Of a DNA stretch of 6,340 nt, positions 1-5,701 are shown in pieces (positions within the stretch are counted from its first letter, which is position 1; each line of letters starts with the position of its first letter). The translations under genes and the position numbers were made by a program. The stretch comes from Candidatus Dormiibacterota bacterium (GTDB taxonomy: Bacteria > Chloroflexota > Dormibacteria > UBA8260 > Bog-877): the NCBI GenBank assembly GCA_003164475.1, contig PLTL01000104.1, positions 1 to 6,340 of the forward strand, in the 5' to 3' direction. The notes under the pieces are model-generated. The model was not told the origin of the DNA. It worked only from the letters and a program-made list of their open reading frames with translations, and made no database searches.

Positions 1-2
1 AG

Positions 3-371
3 CCGACCCTGCAGGCGGGCGAGCTCGATGCCGCCAGTGCCTACCTTCCCCAGGCGGTCCAGCTGGGGCTGCCCTACATCGCGCTGCCGTCCAGCATCGA
101 CTTCGGTGACCCCGCCGACGCCAAGGACTACGCCAAGGTCTCCGTGACCATCGCCCCGGGCCAGGTGGCCCACGGCTCACTCCTCACCCTGGAGGCCTCG
201 GTCTTGAAGGGGTCCGACCCCGCCGCGGCGACCGCCTTCGTGGCCTTCCTGCTCAGCAGCAAGGGCCAGCACCTGCTCACCAAAGAGGGCTACATGCTCC
301 TCAAGCCGACGCTCCTGGGCCAGGCCTCCGCCGTTCCCCGGTCGATCCGACAGGCGGTTCAGAAGGGGTGA
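3..371 (+). CDS. modA: Molybdate/tungstate ABC transporter substrate-binding protein, C-terminal part (partial at left edge)
   Basis: The reading frame is open from the left edge and ends at TGA 369-371, leaving about 122 C-terminal residues. This protein would bind the oxyanion outside the membrane and pass it to the permease encoded next. The visible part matches the second lobe of the ModA/WtpA family: a 'LQAGELDAASAY' stretch followed by 'GLPYIALPSSIDFGDP' and a 'YAKVSVTI' strand. Near the end comes the usual 'AFVAFLLSSKGQHLLTKEGY' helix, in which the last lobe packs before a short tail. The signal peptide and most ligand residues lie outside the window. The permease and ATPase that follow support the assignment. 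Molybdate and tungstate cannot be told apart here, and the WtpA subtype is as likely as classical ModA. It is sure to be an ABC binding protein; the substrate is an inference from family resemblance and from the regulator downstream. Confidence 0.85.
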   Translation, partial: PTLQAGELDAASAYLPQAVQLGLPYIALPSSIDFGDPADAKDYAKVSVTIAPGQVAHGSLLTLEASVLKGSDPAAATAFVAFLLSSKGQHLLTKEGYMLLKPTLLGQASAVPRSIRQAVQKG

Positions 372-1186
372 TCGGACCGCGCGTCCCCACCCTGGGGCGC
401 GCGCCAGCGACTCGCGCGACGACCCTGCTGGCCCTGGTCGGCGCCGGGATCGTCTGGGTGGCGCTGCTGGGGCCACTGATCACGCTGTTCACCCAGCTCT
501 CGGTGAGCTCGGTCGTCAGGGCCCTGGAGCGGCCGGGGGCGCTCCAACCCCTGGTTGTCTCGGTCCTCGCATCCCTCGTGGCCCTGGCGGTGATCCTGCT
601 GCTGGGCACCCCTCTCGCGTACCTCCTGGCCAGGGGCAGGCTTCCCCTGCCCCGGCTCTGGGAGGTGGGGGTGATCCTGCCCCTCCTGACCCCACCCCTG
701 GTGGTCGGGCTGCTCCTGATCTTCATGGTCGGTCCCGCCACCCCGATCGGGGCAGCGCTGAGCCACCTCAACCTCACCGCGTCTGACACCTTCTTCGCCC
801 TGGTGATCGCCGAGATCTACGAGTCCGTGCCCTACTACGTGCTCGGTGCTGAGGCAGCCTTCGCCAGCGTGGACCCCGAGCTGGAGCAGGCGGCGGCGCT
901 GCTCGGCGACCGTCGCTGGCGGACCTGGCGGCGTGTCACCGCCCCCCTGGCCTCGCCCGGCCTGGCCAGCGCCCTGGCGGTGACCTGGGCTCGGGCGATG
1001 GGTGCCTTCGGAGCGGTCCTGATCATCGCCTACCACCCCTTCGGGCTCCCGATGCAGATCTGGGCCACCCTTCAGGAGACCGGGCTCAGCTCGGCGCTGC
1101 CCTACGCACTCGTTCTCTTGGTCGTGGCCCTGCCGCTGCCGGTTGCCGCCTACCTCTGGAGTGCCCGTGCTCGCCGCCGACTTTGA
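368..1186 (+). CDS. modB: Molybdate/tungstate ABC transporter permease
   Basis: This is an inner-membrane channel subunit of 272 residues, a normal length for ModB/WtpB/CysT-type permeases. I place the start at GTG 368, whose GTGA overlaps the stop of the upstream gene, so translation is probably coupled. An AGAAGG at 361-366 is too close to be a good independent ribosome site. Hydrophobic segments are visible at about residues 20-41, 62-88 and 97-121, with more towards the C-terminus ('LPYALVLLVVALPLPVAAYLW'). The cytoplasmic EAA loop that docks on the ATPase lies at about residues 173-200: E173, the invariant-type Gly at 180 after 'AALL', then 'TWRRVTAPLASPG'. The 'ARAMGAFGAVLIIAY' stretch is typical of oxyanion permeases. 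Sulfate (CysT/W) permeases are close relatives, so specificity rests on the neighbours. Confidence 0.92.
   Translation: MIGPRVPTLGRAPATRATTLLALVGAGIVWVALLGPLITLFTQLSVSSVVRALERPGALQPLVVSVLASLVALAVILLLGTPLAYLLARGRLPLPRLWEVGVILPLLTPPLVVGLLLIFMVGPATPIGAALSHLNLTASDTFFALVIAEIYESVPYYVLGAEAAFASVDPELEQAAALLGDRRWRTWRRVTAPLASPGLASALAVTWARAMGAFGAVLIIAYHPFGLPMQIWATLQETGLSSALPYALVLLVVALPLPVAAYLWSARARRRL
1158..1161 (+). promoter_or_regulatory. Ribosome binding site for the ATPase gene
   Basis: GGAG lies inside the end of the permease gene, 5 bases before GTG 1167. It decides between three in-frame starts (1143, 1161, 1167) in favour of 1167. Confidence 0.5.
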
Positions 1187-2132
1187 GGTGCGGCGGCGTA
1201 GCTTCCCGGTGGGGCTGAAGCTCCACCTGTCGGCTGGGGAGAAGGTGGCGGTGCTGGGACGTTCCGGGGCCGGCAAGACCACGGTGCTGGAGGCGCTTGC
1301 CGGGCTGCTGCCGCTGAGCCGGGGACAGATCCGACTCGACGGGGCCCTGCTCAGCTCGGCACGACCGAGGGCGATCGTCCCTCCCGGCCGGCGTGGGGTG
1401 GGACTGCTGCGGCAGAACCCGGGGCTCTTCCCCCACCTCAGCGTGCTCGACAACATCCGCTACCCGGAGGGCACCACCAGCGCCAGCGCCATCGCCACCG
1501 CGGAGCGACTAGGTCTGGGCGCGCTGCTGAAGGCCCGGCCCCGGACCCTCTCTGGGGGGGAGGCTCAGCGGGCTGCCCTGGCCCGGGTGCTCCAGATCCG
1601 AGCCCGGCTCCTCTGTCTGGACGAGCCCTTCAGCTCGCTGGACCGGCCCCTCGGCCGGCAGCTGCTGGAGCTGGTCAGTCAGGAGCTTCAAGGATCGCGG
1701 ACGGCGGCGCTGCTGGTGACCCACCAGCTGGACGAGGCCCAGGCCTTCGCCGACCGCCTGATCGTGATCGACCGTGGGATGATGCTCCAGGTGGGCGATC
1801 CCAGAGAGGTGGTGCTGCATCCCGCCGTGGCCGGGGTGGTGGAGCTGGTGGGGTACCGGGGGTGGCTCCGGCGCGGGCGCCAGCAGATGGCGGTTCACCC
1901 CGAGCTGGCCCACCCCCTCTCAGAGCTGTCACCGGCGCCAACGGTGTCCGGCCGGGTGGTCGGCGCCCGCCCGCAGGGGGCCCGGTTCGAGCTGGAGCTG
2001 GAGGCTGGGGGCGGCTGGCAAGGCCGCTTCCATTGCCTCGTTGACGAGCCTCTCGCCAACGGCACCACCTTGGGGTTCGGTCCCATCGGCGTCCGGGTCT
2101 TCGACGACCGTGGGCAGCCCACCGATGTCTGA
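1167..2132 (+). CDS. modC: Molybdate/tungstate ABC transporter ATP-binding protein
   Basis: This cytoplasmic ATPase of about 321 residues powers oxyanion import through the permease encoded before it. I chose GTG 1167 because GGAG at 1158-1161 sits 5 bases upstream; TTG 1143 and GTG 1161 are in frame but lack this spacing. The gene overlaps the permease by 20 bases. Numbered from GTG 1167, the motifs are Walker A 'GRSGAGKTT' 31-39, Q-loop Gln83 in 'LLRQNP', ABC signature 'LSGGE' 128-132, Walker B 'LLCLDEP' with Asp152 and Glu153, D-loop 'SSLD' 156-159 and the switch His186 in 'VTHQLDEA'. All catalytic positions are present. The last roughly 90 residues, after 'VELVGYRGWL', look like a single small beta-barrel of the TOBE/Mop type ('VSGRVVGARP...RFELEL...GPIGVRVF'), which in this family stabilises the dimer or binds the oxyanion. 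Family membership is certain; the exact substrate is inferred. Confidence 0.92.
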   Translation: MLAADFEVRRRSFPVGLKLHLSAGEKVAVLGRSGAGKTTVLEALAGLLPLSRGQIRLDGALLSSARPRAIVPPGRRGVGLLRQNPGLFPHLSVLDNIRYPEGTTSASAIATAERLGLGALLKARPRTLSGGEAQRAALARVLQIRARLLCLDEPFSSLDRPLGRQLLELVSQELQGSRTAALLVTHQLDEAQAFADRLIVIDRGMMLQVGDPREVVLHPAVAGVVELVGYRGWLRRGRQQMAVHPELAHPLSELSPAPTVSGRVVGARPQGARFELELEAGGGWQGRFHCLVDEPLANGTTLGFGPIGVRVFDDRGQPTDV

Positions 2133-3246
2133 GCTTCGCCCGCCCAGGAGGGTGCCGCTGCCCGGGGCGGCTGAGGCCGGGCGCCGACTCCGGCTGGCCC
2201 GGCTCGCGGCCGGTCTCTCCCAGGGCCAGCTGGCCCAGGCCTGCGGGGTGAGCCGCCAGGCGCTGGCTGGGGCCGAGACTGGGGCCTGGTCGCCATCGCT
2301 GGCGGTGGCGCTCAGGTTGGCCGAGGCGCTGGGAACCACGGTGGACCAGCTGTTCGCCGCTGAGGATAGGGGTCGGGAGCTGGACGTGACGCCGCTGGCC
2401 CCAACCGGGCCCGGCGGCCGGGTCCGGATCGCCAGGGTGTGGGACCGCTGGGTGAGCCTGCCTCTGGCTCGCGACCGGGCCATGATGCCCGGCTTCGCCC
2501 CCGCCAACGGCCTTCTCGCCGGGGGTGGTACGAGGGCCCGCCTCTGGGGTACCGGGCGCTCAGTGCTGGTGGCGGGTTGCGACCCGGCCCTCAACCTGCT
2601 CGCTGGCCCGGTGGCGGCCGCCGGTGACGGGTGGGCCTTTGACTGGTGGCCCTGCGGCAGCGATGAGGCGCTGCGGCTGCTCCGGGTGGGGCTGGTGCAC
2701 GCTGCGGCGGTCCACTACCCGGCTGGCGAGCGGGGCCAGCAGGGGCAGGACGCTGAGCTCGCCTCGCTGGGGTTCGCCCGGTGGAGAGAGGGGCTGGTCT
2801 TCCGGCCCCTGCCCAGCCCGGTGGTTCGCTCGGTCGAGGATGCGGTGCGGCGCCGGCTGCGCTGGGTCAACCGGGAACGCGGTGCCCAGGCGAGACGGCT
2901 GCTCGACCAGCAGCTGGCGGTCCTGGGTCTGGCCGGTGCCGAGCTTCCCGGGTACGACGTTGAGGCATCGGGGCACCTGACGCTGGCGAGCGCAGTGGCC
3001 GTCGGGGCCGCCGACGTCGGGGTGGCGACCGAACCCGCGGCCTTGGCCTACGGTCTGGGCTTCCTACCCCTCACCGAGGAGGAGTGCGTTCTCCGCATCG
3101 CCCGGCGGCGGCTCGACACCCCCGAGCTCCGCCTCCTGCTGGCGGTCCTGGCGGGGGCCCAGCTGCGGCGGGAGCTGGAGGCCCTGCCAGGCTACGACGC
3201 CGGGGTTGGGGGGGAGGATCTGAGCCCCACCCACTCCACGGACTAG
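2125..3246 (+). CDS. XRE-family regulator fused to a PBP-like (molybdate-binding type) domain
   Basis: The 373-residue protein has two parts. Residues about 19-77 form a Cro/XRE helix-turn-helix ('LRLARLAAGLSQGQLAQACG', then 'VSRQALAGAETGAWSPSLAV', ending 'LGTTVDQLF'). After a linker, residues about 145-345 match the cytoplasmic PBP-like domain family (Pfam PF12727, COG1910 type): 'VLVAGCDPALNLLAG' with Cys152-Asp153, a 'GSDEALRLL' and 'GLVHAAAVHYPAGE' pair, 'RERGAQARRLLDQQL' around 250-264, 'LPGYDVEASGHL' 274-285, then 'AVGAADVGVATEPAALAYGL' and 'FLPLTEE'. There is no signal peptide, so it acts in the cytoplasm. I start it at ATG 2125, which overlaps the ATPase gene by 8 bases; upstream in-frame codons would only add residues encoded within that gene. 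The likely role is a ModE-like sensor of molybdate, tungstate or a derived cofactor. The ligand is inferred from operon position; domain identity is clear. Confidence 0.85.
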   Translation: MSELRPPRRVPLPGAAEAGRRLRLARLAAGLSQGQLAQACGVSRQALAGAETGAWSPSLAVALRLAEALGTTVDQLFAAEDRGRELDVTPLAPTGPGGRVRIARVWDRWVSLPLARDRAMMPGFAPANGLLAGGGTRARLWGTGRSVLVAGCDPALNLLAGPVAAAGDGWAFDWWPCGSDEALRLLRVGLVHAAAVHYPAGERGQQGQDAELASLGFARWREGLVFRPLPSPVVRSVEDAVRRRLRWVNRERGAQARRLLDQQLAVLGLAGAELPGYDVEASGHLTLASAVAVGAADVGVATEPAALAYGLGFLPLTEEECVLRIARRRLDTPELRLLLAVLAGAQLRRELEALPGYDAGVGGEDLSPTHSTD

Positions 3247-3514
3247 GGGCGTCGGGCCAGCCGCTCGCCGGTGAAGCGCGGAGCACGGGGCTCGAGCTCC
3301 CGACGTCGATCGTGAGCCCGACCCGGGTGGTTTGGCTGACCTCGGCCTGGCTTGGCGGGTCCCGGCGGACCGGGGCCCGCTGTGCTTCGGGGCGGTGGGA
3401 CCGCCACGGGGGCGAGCCTGGACCAAGTCCGGCGACTGGCGGAGTCGGAGAGGTGACGGCAATCGCGGTACCTCCCTGTGGGACACAGGCGAGATCCGGA
3501 GGGTCAGCAGAGGT
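3247..3514 (+). promoter_or_regulatory. Hairpin-rich leader upstream of the aldolase gene (possible cis-regulatory RNA)
   Basis: No gene is convincing in this gap. It contains several strong inverted repeats. 3250-3256 pairs with 3299-3305 (7 of 7). 3355-3365 pairs with 3370-3380 (11 bp with one G-T, tetraloop CGGA). 3391-3396 pairs with 3400-3405 (6 of 6, loop GGG). 3433-3437 pairs with 3443-3447 (5 of 5). 3475-3480 pairs with 3484-3489 (6 of 6, loop GGA). CCTCC at 3471-3475 can pair with GGAGG of the ribosome site at 3498-3502, or as ACCTC 3470-3474 with GAGGT 3450-3454. The first hairpin may instead end the mod operon transcript, but no T-run follows it. I recognise no known riboswitch class. 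Confidence 0.4.
3498..3503 (+). promoter_or_regulatory. Ribosome binding site for the aldolase gene
   Basis: GGAGGG lies 11 bases before ATG 3515, a slightly long but usable spacing. It supports ATG 3515 over upstream in-frame start codons, which would add residues with no family resemblance. Confidence 0.55.
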
Positions 3515-4543
3515 ATGAGCAATTTCTACGACACGTCGACACTCCCCACGGATGCGATGTTGCAGGCCATCCAGAGGGCTCGCTTGGGGGACGACGTCTA
3601 TGGCGAGGACCCCACCGTCAGAGAGCTGGAGGCTCTCACGGCGGGGATTCTGGGCAAGCAGGAGGCGGTTCTGATGCCCAGCGGCACCATGGCCAATCTG
3701 GCCGCGGTGTTGAGCTGGACGCGTCCTGGGGACGAGGTGGTAGTGGAGGCTGAAGCGCACATTCTCTACTACGAGGCCGGGGGCCTGAGTGCGGTCGCCG
3801 GGTGCATCCCTCTGCCGGTTCAGGGTGATCGGGGCGTGCTTCGGGCGGAGGCCGTCGCAGCACGGCTTCGGGAGCCGAATCAGCACTACCCCCACACGTC
3901 GCTGCTCTGTGTCGAGAACACCCATAACCGGGCGGGCGGCACGATCACGACGGTCGCGGTGATGCGAGAGCTGCGGGAGCTCTGCGACCAGCACGGGCTC
4001 GCCCTGCATGTGGACGGGGCGCGGCTCTTCAATGCGAGTGTCGCGCTTGGAGTTCCCGCATCCGAGTTGGTGGCCTCCGCCGACTCTGTGTGCATCGCCC
4101 TGAGCAAGGGCCTAAGCGCTCCCGTGGGGTCGGTGCTGGCAGGGTCAGCGGCCTTCGTCGCCAGGGCCCGGCGCAGCCGGAAGATGCTCGGTGGGGGCAT
4201 GCGTCAGGCCGGAATCATCGCGGCGGCGGGGCTGGTGGCGCTGCAGACCGGGATCGACAGGCTCGCTGAGGACCATGCCCGCGCCCGTCGCCTGGCCGAG
4301 CGGCTCGCCGGCCTGCCCGGCTTGGGGGTGCAACCAGCCGCGGTGCAGACCAACTTCGTGATGGTCGACACCGCAGGGTGGGGCCTCACGGCGGAGCAGC
4401 TTGTCGACGAACTGAAGGCGCGGGGCATCCAGGCAGCAGCTCGGCCGCCTTACTCGGTGAGGTTCGTGACCCACCGCCAGATTGGCGATTCCGAGATCGA
4501 TGAACTCGTCGATGCCATGAGGGGCATCGGCCAGCGCCGGTGA
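3515..4543 (+). CDS. Threonine aldolase family protein (PLP-dependent)
   Basis: The 342-residue product has the length of low-specificity L-threonine aldolase (LtaE/GLY1), a fold-type I PLP enzyme that cleaves threonine or similar beta-hydroxy amino acids to glycine and an aldehyde in the cytoplasm. Family landmarks, in order: 'GDDVYGEDPTVRELE' 25-39, 'MPSGTMANLAAVLSW' from 54, His82 (the residue that stacks on the cofactor), 'ENTHNRAGG', 'HVDGARLFN' with Asp167 and Arg170, and 'LSKGLSAPVGS' with the Schiff-base Lys198, then 'RKMLGGGMRQAGI'. A C-terminal 'VRFVTH' holds the second carboxylate-binding Arg. The start at ATG 3515 follows GGAGGG at 3498-3503. One oddity is the N-terminal family motif, normally 'LRSDTVTxPT', which here reads 'NFYDTSTLPT', so the Arg-Ser pair is replaced by Phe-Tyr. 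This may change substrate choice, so I withhold the symbol ltaE. Family assignment is firm, substrate is not. Confidence 0.88.
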   Translation: MSNFYDTSTLPTDAMLQAIQRARLGDDVYGEDPTVRELEALTAGILGKQEAVLMPSGTMANLAAVLSWTRPGDEVVVEAEAHILYYEAGGLSAVAGCIPLPVQGDRGVLRAEAVAARLREPNQHYPHTSLLCVENTHNRAGGTITTVAVMRELRELCDQHGLALHVDGARLFNASVALGVPASELVASADSVCIALSKGLSAPVGSVLAGSAAFVARARRSRKMLGGGMRQAGIIAAAGLVALQTGIDRLAEDHARARRLAERLAGLPGLGVQPAAVQTNFVMVDTAGWGLTAEQLVDELKARGIQAAARPPYSVRFVTHRQIGDSEIDELVDAMRGIGQRR

Positions 4544-4585
4544 GGGCGAAACGCCTACGGGTCTCGAGGTAGCGCGGGCATGCAA

Positions 4586-4650
4586 CCGTACCTGGCGCCG
4601 CCTTTCCCAGCCAATTGCTCGGCGGAGCGGCGATTCGCGGACAGGTACGG
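4586..4650 (+). repeat. Perfect 9-bp inverted repeat forming a large possible stem-loop
   Basis: CCGTACCTG at 4586-4594 is the exact complement of CAGGTACGG at 4642-4650, with 47 bases between. Inside, CCGCC 4598-4602 can pair with GGCGG 4621-4625. It could be a terminator-like or structural element after the aldolase gene, but no T-run follows. One perfect 9-mer pair at this distance is not rare in 6 kb, so the nested inner stem is the main reason to list it. Confidence 0.35.
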
Positions 4651-4743
4651 CTGGCTCGTGTTGGAGTGGAATGGGTGGCTGGGGCTATCCCGTGTCGCCC
4701 CGAGCCGGTCGCCGTGAGAGCGGGGATTGGGCACGATGATCCC

Positions 4744-4752
4744 TGGTATCGT
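4744..4752 (+). promoter_or_regulatory. Candidate extended -10 promoter element
   Basis: TGG followed by TATCGT fits the extended -10 pattern TGnTAnnnT, common in high-GC bacteria. The nearest -35-like sequence, TTGGGC 4727-4732, is only 14 bases upstream, too close for a classical pair, so any promoter would depend on the extended -10. The transcript would begin near 4759, giving a leader of about 170 bases before ATG 4931. Confidence 0.28.
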
Positions 4753-4767
4753 CTCCGGCGTCGCGCC

Positions 4768-4917
4768 ATGGCCTCCCGGCTGGCGACCCTGAGCCTCAGG
4801 GGGCCGGCCGCCGAGGTCGATCGCCCTGTCAACCGACTTGCTCATGCCCCTGGGGACCGCCCGAGCCGAGGCCGGACCCTTGGGCACCACTCCGTGCCTT
4901 GGCCCACCTGCAAATGA
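4768..4917 (+). CDS. Possible small upstream ORF (49 residues), doubtful
   Basis: ATG 4768 opens 49 codons ending at TGA 4915-4917, whose last base touches the ribosome site of the next gene (4918-4925). That layout would suit translational coupling or a leader peptide. The product is Arg/Pro-rich ('MASRLATLSLRGPAAEVDRP...'), matches nothing I know, and has no clear ribosome site of its own, so it is more likely chance open frame in GC-rich DNA. The frame is in fact open upstream from at least 4615. Confidence 0.15.
   Translation: MASRLATLSLRGPAAEVDRPVNRLAHAPGDRPSRGRTLGHHSVPWPTCK
4787..4801. promoter_or_regulatory. 7-1-7 palindrome, candidate operator
   Basis: CCCTGAG-C-CTCAGGG is a perfect inverted repeat with one central base. 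It lies about 35 bases downstream of the candidate -10 box, a position where a dimeric repressor could block transcription. No cognate regulator is identified. Chance occurrence in a window of this size is plausible. Confidence 0.25.
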
Positions 4918-4925
4918 GGAAGGAG
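4918..4925 (+). promoter_or_regulatory. Strong ribosome binding site for the crotonase-fold gene
   Basis: GGAAGGAG ends 5 bases before ATG 4931. It fixes the start there rather than at the upstream in-frame ATG 4838, which has no such site and would add 31 residues without family resemblance. Confidence 0.75.
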
Positions 4926-4930
4926 CGCCG

Positions 4931-5701
4931 ATGACACTCATACAGGCAAGGGTTTCCGAGCGCGTGGGCACCATCGCCTTCGACAACTACGCCAAGCGGA
5001 ACGCATTCACGACCGGGCTCATCGAGGAGGTGATCGCCGCTCTCGACCAGTTCGAAGCGCAGGGGGTGCGGGTCGTGGTCTTCCGGTCAGCGACGAATGA
5101 GGCCGTCTGGTCAGCCGGCCGTGATGTGAGCGAACTCCCCAAAGCTGACATAGATCCCCTGCCGTACAGCGATCCCTTGGAGCAGCTCCTGCGGGCGGTC
5201 AAAGCCTTTCCCGCTCCGGTCATCGGCATGGTGCACGGATCCGTTTGGGGGGCTGCCTGCGATCTCATCATGAGCTGTGATCTGGTGTTCGGCGATGAGA
5301 CCTCCGCCTTCGCCATCACTCCTGCCAAACTCGGGCTTCCCTACAACGTGGCGGGCCTGCTCAACTTCCTGAGTCGCGTGCCTCTGGCGATCGCCAAGGA
5401 GATGTTCTTCACCGCGGAGCTGATCCCGGCGCAGCGAGCTGAGCGTGTCGGCATCATCAACGAACTGGTACCTGAAGCCGATCTTGAGACCCGCGTCTAC
5501 ACCCTCGCGAGGACGATAACCACCCGGTCCCCCCAGGCGATCAGGGCGTCCAAGGAGGCGATGCACGTCCTGAGCGCGGCGGTTGCCATCAATCCGACCA
5601 CCTATGAGCGTCTGCAGAGCCTGCGGCGCGATGTCTACTTCGGTCGCGATTACCGCGAAGGTGTGCAGGCTTTCCTGGAGCGGCGTGCCGCACGGTTCTG
5701 A
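4931..5701 (+). CDS. Crotonase-fold protein, methylmalonyl-CoA decarboxylase-like (ScpB/YgfG)
   Basis: The 256-residue protein belongs to the enoyl-CoA hydratase/isomerase superfamily and is close along its whole length to E. coli ScpB (YgfG, about 261 residues), which decarboxylates methylmalonyl-CoA to propionyl-CoA. Shared stretches include 'DPLPYSDPLEQ' 75-85, 'FPAPVIGMVHGSVWG' 93-107, 'IMSCDLVF', 'TPAKLGLPYN' 130-139, 'FFTAELIPAQRAERVGIIN' and, near the end, 'RRDVYFGRDYREGVQAFLERR'. Tyr138 matches ScpB Tyr140. However, the ScpB motif 'SAGHDIHELP' with catalytic His66 reads 'SAGRDVSELP' here, giving Arg64, and positions equivalent to Gly110 and Glu113 are Ala108 and Asp111. The fold and closest family are clear; the decarboxylase reaction is uncertain, so no symbol is given. 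Another acyl-CoA decarboxylase, hydratase or isomerase is possible. ATG 4931 follows an excellent ribosome site. No mutase or CoA transferase gene lies next to it in this window. Confidence 0.85.
   Translation: MTLIQARVSERVGTIAFDNYAKRNAFTTGLIEEVIAALDQFEAQGVRVVVFRSATNEAVWSAGRDVSELPKADIDPLPYSDPLEQLLRAVKAFPAPVIGMVHGSVWGAACDLIMSCDLVFGDETSAFAITPAKLGLPYNVAGLLNFLSRVPLAIAKEMFFTAELIPAQRAERVGIINELVPEADLETRVYTLARTITTRSPQAIRASKEAMHVLSAAVAINPTTYERLQSLRRDVYFGRDYREGVQAFLERRAARF

Larger units (their letters stand above)
4544..4930 (+). other. 387-base intergenic region with regulatory-looking elements
   Basis: I see no convincing gene apart from a doubtful 49-codon ORF at 4768-4917. At the aldolase stop there is a tiny GGCG-AAA-CGCC hairpin (4545-4555). 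Further on are a long 9-bp inverted repeat (4586-4650), an extended -10-like box (4744-4752), a 7-1-7 palindrome (4787-4801) and a strong ribosome site (4918-4925). The aldolase and the crotonase-fold gene are therefore probably transcribed separately. Confidence 0.5.

Noticed and set aside
359..1456. 365-residue open frame on the - strand across the permease and ATPase genes
   Set aside because: It is longer than the permease gene but is Arg/Pro/Gly/Gln-rich with no motif, and lies opposite two clear ABC transporter genes. It is a GC-rich shadow.
3389..3410. T-box-like GGTGGGACCGCC in the aldolase leader
   Set aside because: It resembles the T-box core but is equally a simple 6-bp hairpin. 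The flanks that would form the antiterminator helix and a recognisable Stem I are missing, and an aldolase gene is not a usual T-box target.
3461..3480. Reverse-strand GGGAGGTACCGCGAT resembling a T-box
   Set aside because: The key TGG is AGG, and no - strand gene follows.
3332..3514. N-terminal extension of the aldolase frame to 3332
   Set aside because: The extra residues have no resemblance to the family, and GGAGGG 3498-3503 points to ATG 3515.
3486..3515. Short resemblance to the conserved loop of bacterial SRP RNA (TCCGGAGGG...AGCAG)
   Set aside because: The flanking helix of SRP RNA is absent, and the sequence is explained by the ribosome binding site.
3071..4009. 312-residue open frame on the - strand across the regulator end, leader and aldolase
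   Set aside because: It is antisense to two recognised genes and shows no family motif.
4838..4930. N-terminal extension of the crotonase-fold frame to ATG 4838
   Set aside because: A much better ribosome site precedes ATG 4931, where family resemblance begins.
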